Assembly (NCBI GenBank): GCA_046153915.1
Contig: JBJXFC010000154.1
Span: 1-18,989, forward strand
Direction of reading: 5' to 3'
Length of the DNA: 18,989 nucleotides
DNA from: JANNVZ01 sp046153915
Lineage (GTDB): Bacteria > Bacteroidota > Bacteroidia > Flavobacteriales_D > Sanyastnellaceae
Positions within the stretch are counted from its first letter, which is position 1, and each line of letters opens with the position of its first letter. Below the pieces are notes generated by a model that did no database searches, was not told the DNA's origin, and was given only the letters and a program-made list of their open reading frames with translations. This document shows positions 9,201-15,804 of this stretch, in pieces. Position numbers and translations under genes: made by a program.

Positions 9201-9318
9201 ATTGGCTAGTGGTTCGATCTTGCTGGACGGCACGCAATGGAGTGCTGGTAGTTATTTGGTAAATTTAACCGGAATGAGTGGGCAACAAAATTTGCTTTTA
9301 TTGGTAGACGATAATTGA
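6208..9318 (+). CDS. Secreted FG-GAP/VCBS-repeat protein with DUF7619-like domain and T9SS sorting domain (tandem paralogue)
   Basis: This 1036-residue exported protein has the same architecture as the gene before it. The signal peptide MKKVFTGFCALMLSSFAQA is cleaved before Gln21 or nearby. Asp-rich FG-GAP-type loops occur at about residues 42 (DFEGDGDMD), 93 (DIDGDGLLD), 150 (DLDNDGDDE), 168 (DLDGDGDY), 229 (DYNSDGYND) and 409 (DIDNNGTEE). An SdrD_B-like segment is at about 445-537 (FIDANENGILDSGES), DUF11-like strands at 541-665, a DUF7619-like domain at about 668-811 (CAYDPND), an Ig-like segment with FEWYLNGMPI, and a type A sorting domain starting LYPNPM. The C-terminal strand ends LLLLVDDN, which lacks the usual final Lys. 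The DUF7619-like segment is far closer to the upstream paralogue than the rest of the gene. Molecular partner unknown. Confidence 0.9.
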   Translation: MKKVFTGFCALMLSSFAQAQIGTPVEIALTPDPALQFEFRDFEGDGDMDMLYGEALAFYYGGPETTEAVVIENVGGGLFQTHVLTGMQGVFCDIDGDGLLDLLNAYDSYTIYYKRNLGNYLFAADVVVFTVPQAGLDMGSVDFWSLGAGDLDNDGDDEIIITSDEIDLDGDGDYFNNWGPTIGVIYMTAPDVFADPIYFIPGGDLDNVSVGIFTWYSYMTPFNFKVLDYNSDGYNDLIVDWSDLSWEMGVFYGQPDGSFTGEKVYHYLHWYSHYSLENLDNQNGLDLTSTCYDCSGNFGDPFLVFDKELFGPNNQISNAEYIGFEDNADYTGVVSVNGHATNPQGVNLDGDPLNEIIYFHSDGHFYVFDDVDNLEIDTIPQGLASLYTTPFYSGELIELPPIEQVEVMDIDNNGTEEFIFICQGHVYMAPVVPFPTDLATIQVNLFIDANENGILDSGESPFVNDWIHINPQDHDLFINSNQYEMEVAYGTYTIDYSPANSLYQYYVSNYPNWMLTSPGSVTVTVDALNNVAQVNFGVFTSDPLVSQAEIFAADYSYVACTSIYNNEYITYSNTGNVPAQGTITYVMDSQKTFVSAYPAPSSIVGNVIQWEFADLGIAEWASITISSSGITVADIGSTITNTATIVLHDGLGNDIFTDSSSFSAVVTCAYDPNDITEHNGFTDQGYILDGDQLEYTIRFQNTGNAPATNVLIENQLSDLLNRNTLQPIAWSHNFDLMIDETGKAIFTFSNINLPDSVSNEPESHGFVKYRILPLSGLPPMTVIENTAEIYFDFNPAVVTNTEINTIYDCNDLSQTTISATEACAGEIIAASNNGQWIEAASWNYNEQIQSGVSIDLTLDESGVLSMTASNSLCSFEQQWTLNVISTEANFAANGNVLTANDGETFEWYLNGMPIENATQQTYEISQTGSYQVMVTNAQGCAEISNSTQVTYTGIPVFSLSESYLYPNPMRDQATLKLPEGTWVVSVFDVYGSLIYNHPLASGSILLDGTQWSAGSYLVNLTGMSGQQNLLLLVDDN

Positions 9319-9362
9319 TGGGTTGAATGGATTTGGAAAGTATTCTAAACTTTTTTCAAAGC

Positions 9363-9407
9363 AAAAAAAACCGAAATCACAGCACGACCTGGATTTCGGT
9401 TTTTTTT
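9363..9407. terminator. Bidirectional intrinsic terminator between convergent genes
   Basis: A perfect 16-bp stem pairs 9363-9378 with 9392-9407 around a 13-base loop. The GC core is CCGAAATC/GATTTCGG, flanked by eight A on the left and eight T on the right, so the stem is followed by a U tract on either strand. It sits between the stop codons of the converging genes ending at 9318 (plus) and 9428 (minus) and should terminate both. Confidence 0.92.
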
Positions 9408-9427
9408 ATTTAGGTGAGTGTAAGCCG

Positions 9428-11428
9428 CTAGTTCTTTATCCACACAATTGAGTTACTTGATTCACGGTTTTGAATTTGCAGAGTATAAACTCCAACCGGA
9501 AGATCTTTTGTATTTGTAGTAAAAAGTACTCCGTTCACTGCATTGTGAAGTGACACAATTCTGCCTGTAGCATCTGCAATTTGAATAGTTGCATTTGTAA
9601 ATCCTGAATAAGATTGAAGAGTCAATTGATCATTACCTGGATTTGGGTAGATTGAATAAAAATTTTCAACAGGAATCTCATTCACTGAAATGATTTCAAT
9701 CAAATAACAATTTGATGTGTCGATGCAATCATTGTTGTTCACCATAAGTGCGTAGTATCCGGTTTCATCAGGAGTGAACGTTTGTGAGTCATCCAGCACT
9801 ATTGAATTGTCAGCACAATCCAGCCAGTAAATAAATCCTTCATTGGTTTGAGCTTCCATGGTATTGCCATCGAGAATGAGGTCGATGTTTGCTGTATTGA
9901 TGGTGAGGTTGAGAAGTAGTGTTGTATCGGACGATAGTATTTGTGTGTAGACACCACTTTCTGTAAACGTTTCGCCATTTGAAGTATATGAATTGCAGGC
10001 AGAAATTGTTTCTTCAATTGTGACAGCAGGTGCCTCCACGTTGGCGATGTAAATTCCATCGGCACCACCACCGCTAAAAGATTTAGCCCATGCCACGATG
10101 ATATTTCCATTTGAATTCAACATTTGATAATCTGCATAAAATGGAAGTCCGACATCCGACAATGAAACGATGGCATCCCATTCGGTTTCGCCATTTTCAT
10201 TGAGTAATTGAGCGTTGAAACCATTGAGACCCGATTGATTCAAAACCAAAAGTTTGCCGTCATCACGCAATACACATTTCGCATGTGTAATGTAAGTTGG
10301 CTGATCAAATACTTCCACACCATCGGCTTGCCATTGAACTTCACCGGTAGTTTTGTTAACCTTTTGAGCATATACAGCTGCATTGCCCACCACTCCGGGT
10401 CTGCTATCACTCCAATCGATATAAATGAAGTCCTCATCTTGTGTCCAATAAAAATTACTCTGATGGCCATCTGCCGTGCACACTTCGATGATGTCTCCGT
10501 TCCAGGCCCATGACCCGTCGGGATTCAGACGCCTCATAAAAATATCTACATAACCCTGCTCGCCAGTGGATTCATAAGCTATTGTAACTCCATCCGGATC
10601 ACTCATCACGGCATACTTATAATTCAATCCGTTTGTGCCTTCGAGAACGTCAATGGGCGCCCAAGCAGAATCACCTGCTGCAGTCACACGCATTACGAAA
10701 GCATGCGCGCCAGCTCCATTTCCACCTGTATAGTATAAATAGGTGTCACCGGTGCCGTCATAGGTTCGGTCTATTCCACGCGATCCTATGTAGTATTGAT
10801 TGCCTTCCGGTTCGCCGTCGAATAGTCCTGTTAGAAGACCATCTGTTGTGAAATGACTTAAGCGACAACCATCCGATCCGCCGCAGTATGTAGGAGTGAA
10901 GTTAACTGTATATCCAAATTCGTCCTGCTGAAAACTGAAATTCTCAAAGCCGAGAAAATAATTTCCAACACATCCATCTGCTTTGGCAACGAGCAAATCA
11001 TTTGCCCACAATTGAACTCCGTCATCATTCAATTTTTGGAATCGAAGAGAGTCTGTCGCAACAGGAATGTCTTTTGAATGTGCGCCAATCAGAATTCCTT
11101 CTTGCGAAGATGGGCGCAAGACAGCAAAACTGAGAATAGAACTCTGGTAACTGAGAATTTCTCTTCCGGCAGCTTCCCAAAGTTCGTTGCCATCGGAGTC
11201 ATAATGTTGTCCAAAGATATCATTGAAGGTATTGCCGTTGCATCCTGAACGAGAGTCCAGCCAAAATACGAAAGAGCCTCCATTGCCGTCTGAAACCTGC
11301 TGCACCAAACTTTGCACGCAGGTTTGGTCGCTTACAAGTTTTGGATTTTGAGGATCATAGGTCCATTGAGCGTGCGCTGTTATAACCTGTAATAGAAATA
11401 CAGAGAATAGGATGTAAACTTTTTTCAT
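9428..11428 (-). CDS. T9SS-secreted protein with repeated WxDxR / GQHYDSDG motifs
   Basis: This is a 666-residue exported protein of unknown function. The signal peptide MKKVYILFSVFLLQVITAHA is followed by QWTYDPQNP. The body contains propeller-like strands: FWLDSRSG...DIFGQHYDSDGNELW near residues 54-85, and a related copy DWSDSRPG...AVYAQKVN...EVQWQADGVEV near 336-375. A segment ACNSYTSNGETFTESGVYTQ (about 476-495) belongs to a linker module common in Bacteroidota secreted proteins. A type A sorting domain starts SIYPNPGNDQLTL at about 592 and ends IVWIKN. It is a clear paralogue of the gene at 15805-17778, with the same domain order and many shared phrases (DSDG/NSDG, GNA-(V/I)-YAQ, CIDTS-(N/D)-CY). 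Its upstream DNA carries the direct-repeat motif described separately. The converging terminator at 9363-9407 ends it. Confidence 0.88.
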   Translation of the reverse strand: MKKVYILFSVFLLQVITAHAQWTYDPQNPKLVSDQTCVQSLVQQVSDGNGGSFVFWLDSRSGCNGNTFNDIFGQHYDSDGNELWEAAGREILSYQSSILSFAVLRPSSQEGILIGAHSKDIPVATDSLRFQKLNDDGVQLWANDLLVAKADGCVGNYFLGFENFSFQQDEFGYTVNFTPTYCGGSDGCRLSHFTTDGLLTGLFDGEPEGNQYYIGSRGIDRTYDGTGDTYLYYTGGNGAGAHAFVMRVTAAGDSAWAPIDVLEGTNGLNYKYAVMSDPDGVTIAYESTGEQGYVDIFMRRLNPDGSWAWNGDIIEVCTADGHQSNFYWTQDEDFIYIDWSDSRPGVVGNAAVYAQKVNKTTGEVQWQADGVEVFDQPTYITHAKCVLRDDGKLLVLNQSGLNGFNAQLLNENGETEWDAIVSLSDVGLPFYADYQMLNSNGNIIVAWAKSFSGGGADGIYIANVEAPAVTIEETISACNSYTSNGETFTESGVYTQILSSDTTLLLNLTINTANIDLILDGNTMEAQTNEGFIYWLDCADNSIVLDDSQTFTPDETGYYALMVNNNDCIDTSNCYLIEIISVNEIPVENFYSIYPNPGNDQLTLQSYSGFTNATIQIADATGRIVSLHNAVNGVLFTTNTKDLPVGVYTLQIQNRESSNSIVWIKN

Positions 11429-11451
11429 TTTTTGGAAGAATTGAATGAGCC

Positions 11452-11459
11452 CGAAATTT
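11452..11459 (-). promoter_or_regulatory. Candidate -7 element AAATTTCG for the gene at 11428
   Basis: On the minus strand AAATTTCG resembles the Bacteroidota -7 consensus TAnnTTTG at five of six specified positions if TTCG is accepted for TTTG's TT and G. A TTG at 11481-11483 lies 21 bases upstream. It is placed exactly 31 bases downstream of the proximal direct repeat, the same distance as the equivalent element at 17807-17814. The implied leader is about 20 bases. It is assigned mainly because of this conserved geometry. Confidence 0.4.
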
Positions 11460-11489
11460 CAGACTTTTTGCTTAAAGAAACAAGGAAGT

Positions 11490-11520
11490 TGATTAAACGG
11501 TCGCCATTTTGAGCGAACGG
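11490..11520 (-). promoter_or_regulatory. Paired 11-mer direct repeat, LytTR-type operator candidate
   Basis: On the minus strand CCGTTCGCTCA (11520-11510) and CCGTTTAATCA (11500-11490) repeat with a 20-base period. The proximal copy ends 62 bases before the ATG at 11428. The core ACCGTT and the helical phasing resemble binding sites of LytTR regulators such as AlgR and AgrA, which bind two direct repeats about two helical turns apart. The same pair occurs at 17845-17875. Confidence 0.6.
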
Positions 11521-11550
11521 TTGAATTGTCACCTTACAAGATTACCTTTA
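11521..11550 (+). promoter_or_regulatory. Bacteroidota-type promoter for the membrane protein gene at 11576
   Basis: TTG (11521-11523) is separated by 19 bases from TACCTTTA (11543-11550), a close match to TTTG-N19-TAnnTTTG. The start point would be near 11556, leaving about 20 bases before the ATG at 11576. The TTG box directly adjoins the distal copy of the divergent direct-repeat motif ending at 11520. Confidence 0.6.
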
Positions 11551-11575
11551 TAGGCAGTTTGACGTGTAATTTTCC

Positions 11576-12079
11576 ATGAAGCAAATGTTTTCGTTCATAG
11601 CTTTATTAATGTTTATTCCATTCGGATGGTACTTGGATGTGCTTGAGTTGGATTGCCTAATACCAATGGTTTTATCAGTTGTTATCCTTATCATGTTTCC
11701 ACAGATTTTGAAGCTACCGGATGTATTGAATAATTGTGTGCTTCTTCTATTGGCATTTACTGGAGGATTTTATATTCAACTATTTTGGAACTTGCAATAT
11801 CTGAGTTCGATACTTGGCGCATTAGTAGTTTGGTTATGCATGCAATATATTGGCTTGCTTAAAAAGCACCAACTTCTTAATGCGGTATTATTTATGACCA
11901 TGGCCTTTCTATTCTGGCAATTCCTAAAACTCTATCCTAAAGAAGGGTACCTGAACAATTTATTGCTTGCAAGTGCAGCATCAAACAATGCTACCATTCA
12001 TTTTCATTGGTTTGTATCTATCGTCTTATCCACTTTTATTACTCGACAAAATACTCATAATTTGAAAATTGAGGAATGA
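11576..12079 (+). CDS. Small integral membrane protein of unknown function (A)
   Basis: I do not recognise this 167-residue protein. It is mostly hydrophobic and appears to span the inner membrane four or five times (about 4-20, 27-43, 55-95, 100-117 and 140-158). It has few charged residues apart from a short polar tail, RQNTHNLKIEE. The N-terminal part, IPFGWYLDVLELDCLIPMVL, resembles MPSWYLNSLEYFILCPLVSG in the protein at 12770-13279. Both also have a WFVS-containing last hydrophobic segment, so the two are probably distant paralogues. A promoter lies directly upstream. There is no signal for secretion and no catalytic motif. It is followed by 163 bases and then two further small membrane proteins on the same strand. 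Confidence 0.7.
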   Translation: MKQMFSFIALLMFIPFGWYLDVLELDCLIPMVLSVVILIMFPQILKLPDVLNNCVLLLLAFTGGFYIQLFWNLQYLSSILGALVVWLCMQYIGLLKKHQLLNAVLFMTMAFLFWQFLKLYPKEGYLNNLLLASAASNNATIHFHWFVSIVLSTFITRQNTHNLKIEE

Positions 12080-12242
12080 GATAAATTTTTATACAATTAC
12101 TCCGAATTAAATTTTCTGATCTATACTTTGCAAAAAGTTTGTCTTTTACATTATCATAACTTGATGACTATCAAAATTTTTGGACAGGTGGCTATAATCA
12201 ACAAGGGTATGAAAACCCTGCAAAAACAGAAATTAAAAAATT

Positions 12243-12773
12243 ATGGGAAAGATATCCGAAGTGACATATCTTGTTCTTTTGGCGATTGGTATATGCATTT
12301 GTGCAGCGGTAATTTCATTGTACTTGTTCTGTAGCACACAGTGGATTAATCAATTTTATTTTATCCCCGTTCTGCTAATTGATTTCGCCCTTTTCATCAT
12401 TAGACGTAAATTTATTTGGACTCAAGTTGCACTTAGTTTGTTTTCAGTACTGCTTTCTGTTGCAGCAATGAATATCGGCTACCTCTGGTATTCATTCTTT
12501 TGGATTGCACCGCTTGTTTACACCATTTCCTGCTCAGTTGGTCTTCATCGCTATCGCATTTGGGCATTTATACTTGGAATTGTTATCGGATTTATTTCTA
12601 TGTGGATATCAGGTACATATTTCGATGAAGTTTTAAATGCCTTCTCCGTAGAAAAATTTGATTTTCATCTTCCCGGAGGGGCTGCAATTTTTCCTTTTTG
12701 GATATTTATCACGGGGATATATTTCAGCACTGTGTCTATCCTTCAACATCGAATTTATCCGCGAAGCAAATGA
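12243..12773 (+). CDS. Small integral membrane protein of unknown function (B)
   Basis: I do not recognise this 176-residue protein. It has about five or six hydrophobic spans (about 7-29, 37-52, 58-75, 80-98, 106-125 and 147-165). Arg-rich turns such as IIRRKF and GLHRYR lie between spans, suggesting cytoplasmic loops. A small polar loop, FDVLNAF-like followed by HLPGGAAIFPFW, precedes the last span. The stop codon overlaps the ATG of the next gene by the sequence ATGA, so the two are translationally coupled and probably work together. No Shine-Dalgarno sequence or good promoter is visible in 12080-12242, so it may be read through from the gene at 11576. Confidence 0.72.
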   Translation: MGKISEVTYLVLLAIGICICAAVISLYLFCSTQWINQFYFIPVLLIDFALFIIRRKFIWTQVALSLFSVLLSVAAMNIGYLWYSFFWIAPLVYTISCSVGLHRYRIWAFILGIVIGFISMWISGTYFDEVLNAFSVEKFDFHLPGGAAIFPFWIFITGIYFSTVSILQHRIYPRSK

Positions 12774-13279
12774 ACTTAACATATAGAGTTGCAATTTTGC
12801 TCGTTATCTCAATGCCCAGTTGGTATTTGAATAGTTTGGAGTATTTCATTCTTTGCCCATTAGTGTCGGGTTTGTCATATTTTGTTCTATCAAAGGAGTC
12901 GCTTTGGATAACATGGAAGTCTTTGAAACCATACATATTTATGGTAATCTGTGTTATGGCTTTTTTACTTCATTTTCTCTTGGCATACACATATCTGCAT
13001 GCGTTATTGTCGGGTCTTTTGTTGGCCATTTTTTTCATACTTACCAGACAATTTATAGCTCATTGGGCATTGGTATTACTTCTATTTGTCACAGTTTCTG
13101 TTGTTTCATGGTTTGTTTGCTCCTATGTAATTTTGCCTGCAACAGGTTGGCGATATTTCAATGAATTTCCTTTTATGAATGCCCGAGAATGGCCGAGTTT
13201 TTACTTTCAAGTTTGGTTTGTGTCCATGTCATTAATTGCTTTGTTACTTCCGAATGTAGAGAAAATTAGATTGTCTTAA
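12770..13279 (+). CDS. Small integral membrane protein of unknown function (C), translationally coupled
   Basis: I do not recognise this protein. The ATG at 12770-12772 overlaps the upstream stop codon (ATGA), which gives a 169-residue product. An in-frame ATG at 12698 is deep inside the upstream gene and is less likely. The protein has five or six hydrophobic spans and begins MNLTYRVAILLVISMPSWYL. The MPSWYL...LE...L.P.V pattern resembles the start of the protein at 11576. The extracytoplasmic-looking loop YVILPATGWRYFNEFPF precedes the last span. No terminator was found after its stop codon. Confidence 0.72.
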   Translation: MNLTYRVAILLVISMPSWYLNSLEYFILCPLVSGLSYFVLSKESLWITWKSLKPYIFMVICVMAFLLHFLLAYTYLHALLSGLLLAIFFILTRQFIAHWALVLLLFVTVSVVSWFVCSYVILPATGWRYFNEFPFMNAREWPSFYFQVWFVSMSLIALLLPNVEKIRLS

Positions 13280-13700
13280 GTTGACCTGTAGGATCGAACT
13301 GACCTTCACTATTCCACGCTAGTCATGCGAAATTGGGGTGAGTAATCTCAGAATGATAGGGTTTCTTTGAAGCAAAATAATTTTGGCCTCGGGGCTTGCG
13401 TCTATTTTGATAGCGGGCGGCCTCGCAGGAATTCGTTTATTCCGGCAAGGCCCACAGATGCAATTCATTCGTTTCTTCCAAAAACTAAAGGACTATAGCA
13501 TCTTTGCCCAAAGCAGCGTGTTTAGTTTGTATGAGTCTTCAAATAGTACTAATGCAACATATTTAGTAAAGTGCTCTGGTTGAACCATACTGCGCCTATT
13601 GAAAAGAAATTGTAGTGCATTGCTTCAATTCAAATTTCGACGGGTGCAATTTGGTGGATTTCATTCTGTGGACACTTCATAAATAACTCAATTCAATTTA
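13280..13700. other. 421-base intergenic region between convergent genes
   Basis: No convincing gene, RNA or intrinsic terminator was found here, although the flanking genes converge. A short open frame at 13383-13583 lacks support. Its most distinctive part is the relatively GC-rich block at 13385-13455, which contains the imperfect hairpin listed separately. It may be a remnant of an older element. Confidence 0.5.
13419..13452. repeat. Imperfect GC-rich inverted repeat
   Basis: Bases 13419-13432 pair with 13439-13452 over 14 positions with two mismatches, around the 6-base loop TCGTTT. There is no T tract on either side, so it is not a typical terminator. Its GC content contrasts with the AT-rich surroundings. 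It could be a REP-like element, a remnant of a mobile element or a stabilising 3' structure for the transcript ending at 13279. Confidence 0.5.
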
Positions 13701-14579
13701 CTAATAGCACTCCCACTCGTATAATCCGATTAGAACAGGCGTCGTTCCGTTCATCCAGCTGGATTCAATGATATAGCCATCAGCATTGGATTGGTATTGA
13801 TATTCATAGGTAAAGGTTCCAAAGCCCTGTGTGTAATAAGTTGCTTGTATGGGCGCATAGCGCATTCCCCAGCTCAATAGTGGATGGGTAATACCCCACC
13901 AGGTAGAAGGCCAGTATTCGGCACTTGGTATATATGTGTCTTCGGCAACCAAAACATTGTTGTAGTTGTGTGTGACAATGTTGGTAATGGCCTCCGTATC
14001 GTCATAATAATAGTTGTTGCGTACATTGTCAGAGAATGAGCCATAAACTGTTACAGTATCATCTAAGTATTCTGCCACCTCTACAAGCCCCTCGTTGCTG
14101 AAATCAAAGTACCAGGCGCCTTTGGCCGCAGGAAATCCTCCATCATTTGCAAAAACATCAGCACCAACAATTCGATATTCTGTAGGTGTAAGAAAGTCAT
14201 AGTGAAATTTTTTAGCCTCGTAAAATGGCTGACCCAATTGATAGTCACCGAAATAGAAATAGATGGAATCAATCAACGCCTGATTCAAATCTGAGTTGTA
14301 TTGATAGGTGAAGCGATAACTCTCCTGCACCTGATCTGTGGTTGTATTGTAGATTTTGTAATTCTCCAATACACCTGGGAACGCGGTGCTGTATTCCCAA
14401 CTTTCGCGTGGGTTGACATCTTGTTGCAAGTTGACTTGTGGCAGGCAGCCAAAAATGTTCAAGTTTGGAAGTGTGCCGTTTGAATCATCCGGTTCTTCTT
14501 CTTGTTTGTTGCATGCAGTAAAAAGCAAAATTGTGATTGCAATAGTTAGAAGTGTTGCTGTTGTTTGAAGTGGTTTCAT
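13701..14579 (-). CDS. Lipoprotein of unknown function
   Basis: This is a 292-residue lipoprotein. The N-terminus MKPLQTTATLLTIAITILLFTAC has a type II signal peptide with the lipobox LFTAC (Cys23). It is followed by NKQEEEPDD, the acidic kind of stretch that acts as a lipoprotein export signal to the cell surface in Bacteroidota. The mature part is rich in Tyr and Trp and in alternating strands, for example YRFTYQYNSDLNQ, IDSIYFYFGDYQ and FTYEYQYQSNADGY, which suggests an all-beta fold. The C-terminus is LYEWECY. It follows the lipoprotein gene at 14643-15746 by 63 bases on the same strand and is the last gene of the unit. I do not recognise a family. Confidence 0.85.
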   Translation of the reverse strand: MKPLQTTATLLTIAITILLFTACNKQEEEPDDSNGTLPNLNIFGCLPQVNLQQDVNPRESWEYSTAFPGVLENYKIYNTTTDQVQESYRFTYQYNSDLNQALIDSIYFYFGDYQLGQPFYEAKKFHYDFLTPTEYRIVGADVFANDGGFPAAKGAWYFDFSNEGLVEVAEYLDDTVTVYGSFSDNVRNNYYYDDTEAITNIVTHNYNNVLVAEDTYIPSAEYWPSTWWGITHPLLSWGMRYAPIQATYYTQGFGTFTYEYQYQSNADGYIIESSWMNGTTPVLIGLYEWECY

Positions 14580-14642
14580 TGTTAGCGATGTTGACTAATT
14601 ATTAATGGCACTTTGAGTAAGTGCTTTTTGAAAAGGCTTTTA

Positions 14643-15746
14643 TTATTTAATAAATATGTCATAAAGTCCTTCCTGATAGGGTGTACTGCCCAGGGTGAAA
14701 GGAATTCCATTCTTCCAATAGACGCCTCTAACGCTTGATCCGTCTGGAATGCTGTAACTACCCACGACATACACATCATTGTTGTCCACTGCAATTTTCC
14801 ATGCACGCTCTCCTCCAGGCATAAATGCTATGCCGGGGTCCAATGATATGAATCCTCCATTTTTCCAGTAGCCGGAAAGCACTCCTGAGCCTTCATTGTA
14901 TCCGGCCAGATATACATCGCTTCCATCTACACAAATTCCGTTTGCCGAAGTGGCAATATTCATGTTAGGTGAATTCTGGGGTACATCATTAAGCCAAACC
15001 ATTTTATTGGCAAATTCGTTGTTATCTGCATCTTCATAATACGCTACTCCACAGATATAGACATTGCCATCTGAAATATCAATATCAAAAGCCGCCGCTT
15101 CTGTTTCACCATCGGTAAGTTCGGTTGGCACTCCATTTATCCAATGCATTGCAATGCCAGTGTTGCTAAACTCAGAAGCGTTTTGCGTACCTACCACATG
15201 CACATCGCCATTGTCAACAAATACAGCCAATGCCTTTGCTTCGATAGTACCATTCGACAAATCGGTGGGTTCTCCATTTAGCCACATTTTAGCAACTTCT
15301 ACGCCATCGTCATTTCTTTCGTAGCCTACTACATACACATCATTGCCGTCTAAAAAAATATCTGTTGCCGTGCTGAATGGCGCAGGATTGGAACTCAATG
15401 TAATTTCATTGCTGTTCTTCCAATAGACAGGAAGACTCATGCTTCCAGACGAAGATGTTTTTCGACTCCCGGCGACATACACATCAGAACCCTCTACCCA
15501 AATTGCATTTGCAATGGCATCAGTTCCTCCGCCGCTCAGGATAAATTCAACTTCGTCTTTCCAATATTTCGCAACATTTTTTCCATTCTCATTAATTTCA
15601 TATCCGCAGATGTAAACCGATTTGAGCACTGGTGTTACAAGATCTGGATCTCCAAGTGTGGTATCTTCCTCTTCTTTTTTACATCCATTCAACAGGATGA
15701 TGAAGATTAAGAACAGTGGAAGAGTATTTTTTATTGAAAGTGACAT
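14643..15746 (-). CDS. Lipoprotein with seven propeller-type repeats
   Basis: This is a 367-residue lipoprotein. The signal peptide ends in the lipobox LLNGC (Cys22), followed by KKEEEDTT, a strong Bacteroidota surface-export signal. From about residue 44 to the end, seven consecutive repeats of about 46 residues can be read. Each begins with VYVVGY-like residues (VYICGYE, VYVAGSR, VYVVGYE, VHVVGTQ, VYICGVA, VYLAGYN, VYVVGSY), has a central YWKNG or WLNG-type turn, and most end in a (V/D)DG(S/N)D-like turn. Seven repeats suggest a seven-bladed beta-propeller. It lies 58 bases after the T9SS gene at 15805-17778 and 63 bases before the second lipoprotein, with no clear terminator between them, so the three are probably co-transcribed. 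A binding or scaffold role at the surface is inferred; no catalytic motif is visible. Confidence 0.87.
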   Translation of the reverse strand: MSLSIKNTLPLFLIFIILLNGCKKEEEDTTLGDPDLVTPVLKSVYICGYEINENGKNVAKYWKDEVEFILSGGGTDAIANAIWVEGSDVYVAGSRKTSSSGSMSLPVYWKNSNEITLSSNPAPFSTATDIFLDGNDVYVVGYERNDDGVEVAKMWLNGEPTDLSNGTIEAKALAVFVDNGDVHVVGTQNASEFSNTGIAMHWINGVPTELTDGETEAAAFDIDISDGNVYICGVAYYEDADNNEFANKMVWLNDVPQNSPNMNIATSANGICVDGSDVYLAGYNEGSGVLSGYWKNGGFISLDPGIAFMPGGERAWKIAVDNNDVYVVGSYSIPDGSSVRGVYWKNGIPFTLGSTPYQEGLYDIFIK

Positions 15747-15804
15747 AATTTGTGCTTTAGAATTTATTGCTTTGTGAGTCGTTAGATATAAGAATGTCCG
15801 GACT

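Noticed and set aside
12107..12134. TATACTTTG as a -7 element for the gene at 12243
   Set aside because: The spacing within the element is off by one base and no TTG box lies about 20 bases upstream.
12128..12334. 68-residue plus-strand frame before the second membrane protein
   Set aside because: It overlaps the start of the better-supported gene at 12243 in another frame and shows no domain or signal.
12698..12769. Upstream ATG that would extend the third membrane protein by 24 residues
   Set aside because: The extension lies entirely inside the preceding gene and is not hydrophobic like the rest; the ATGA overlap gives a more natural start.
13383..13583. 66-residue frame in the convergent spacer
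   Set aside because: It runs through the hairpin block, has no family resemblance and no start signal; treated as non-coding.
14608..14624. Hairpin GCACTT/AAGTGC between the two lipoprotein genes
   Set aside because: The stem is only 6 bp and its T run is on the plus strand, antisense to the genes; it is not a terminator for the minus-strand unit.
15792..15802. 8-base palindrome GTCCGGAC near the end of the 15805 gene
   Set aside because: It is too short to mean much alone, with no T tract and no second copy noticed.
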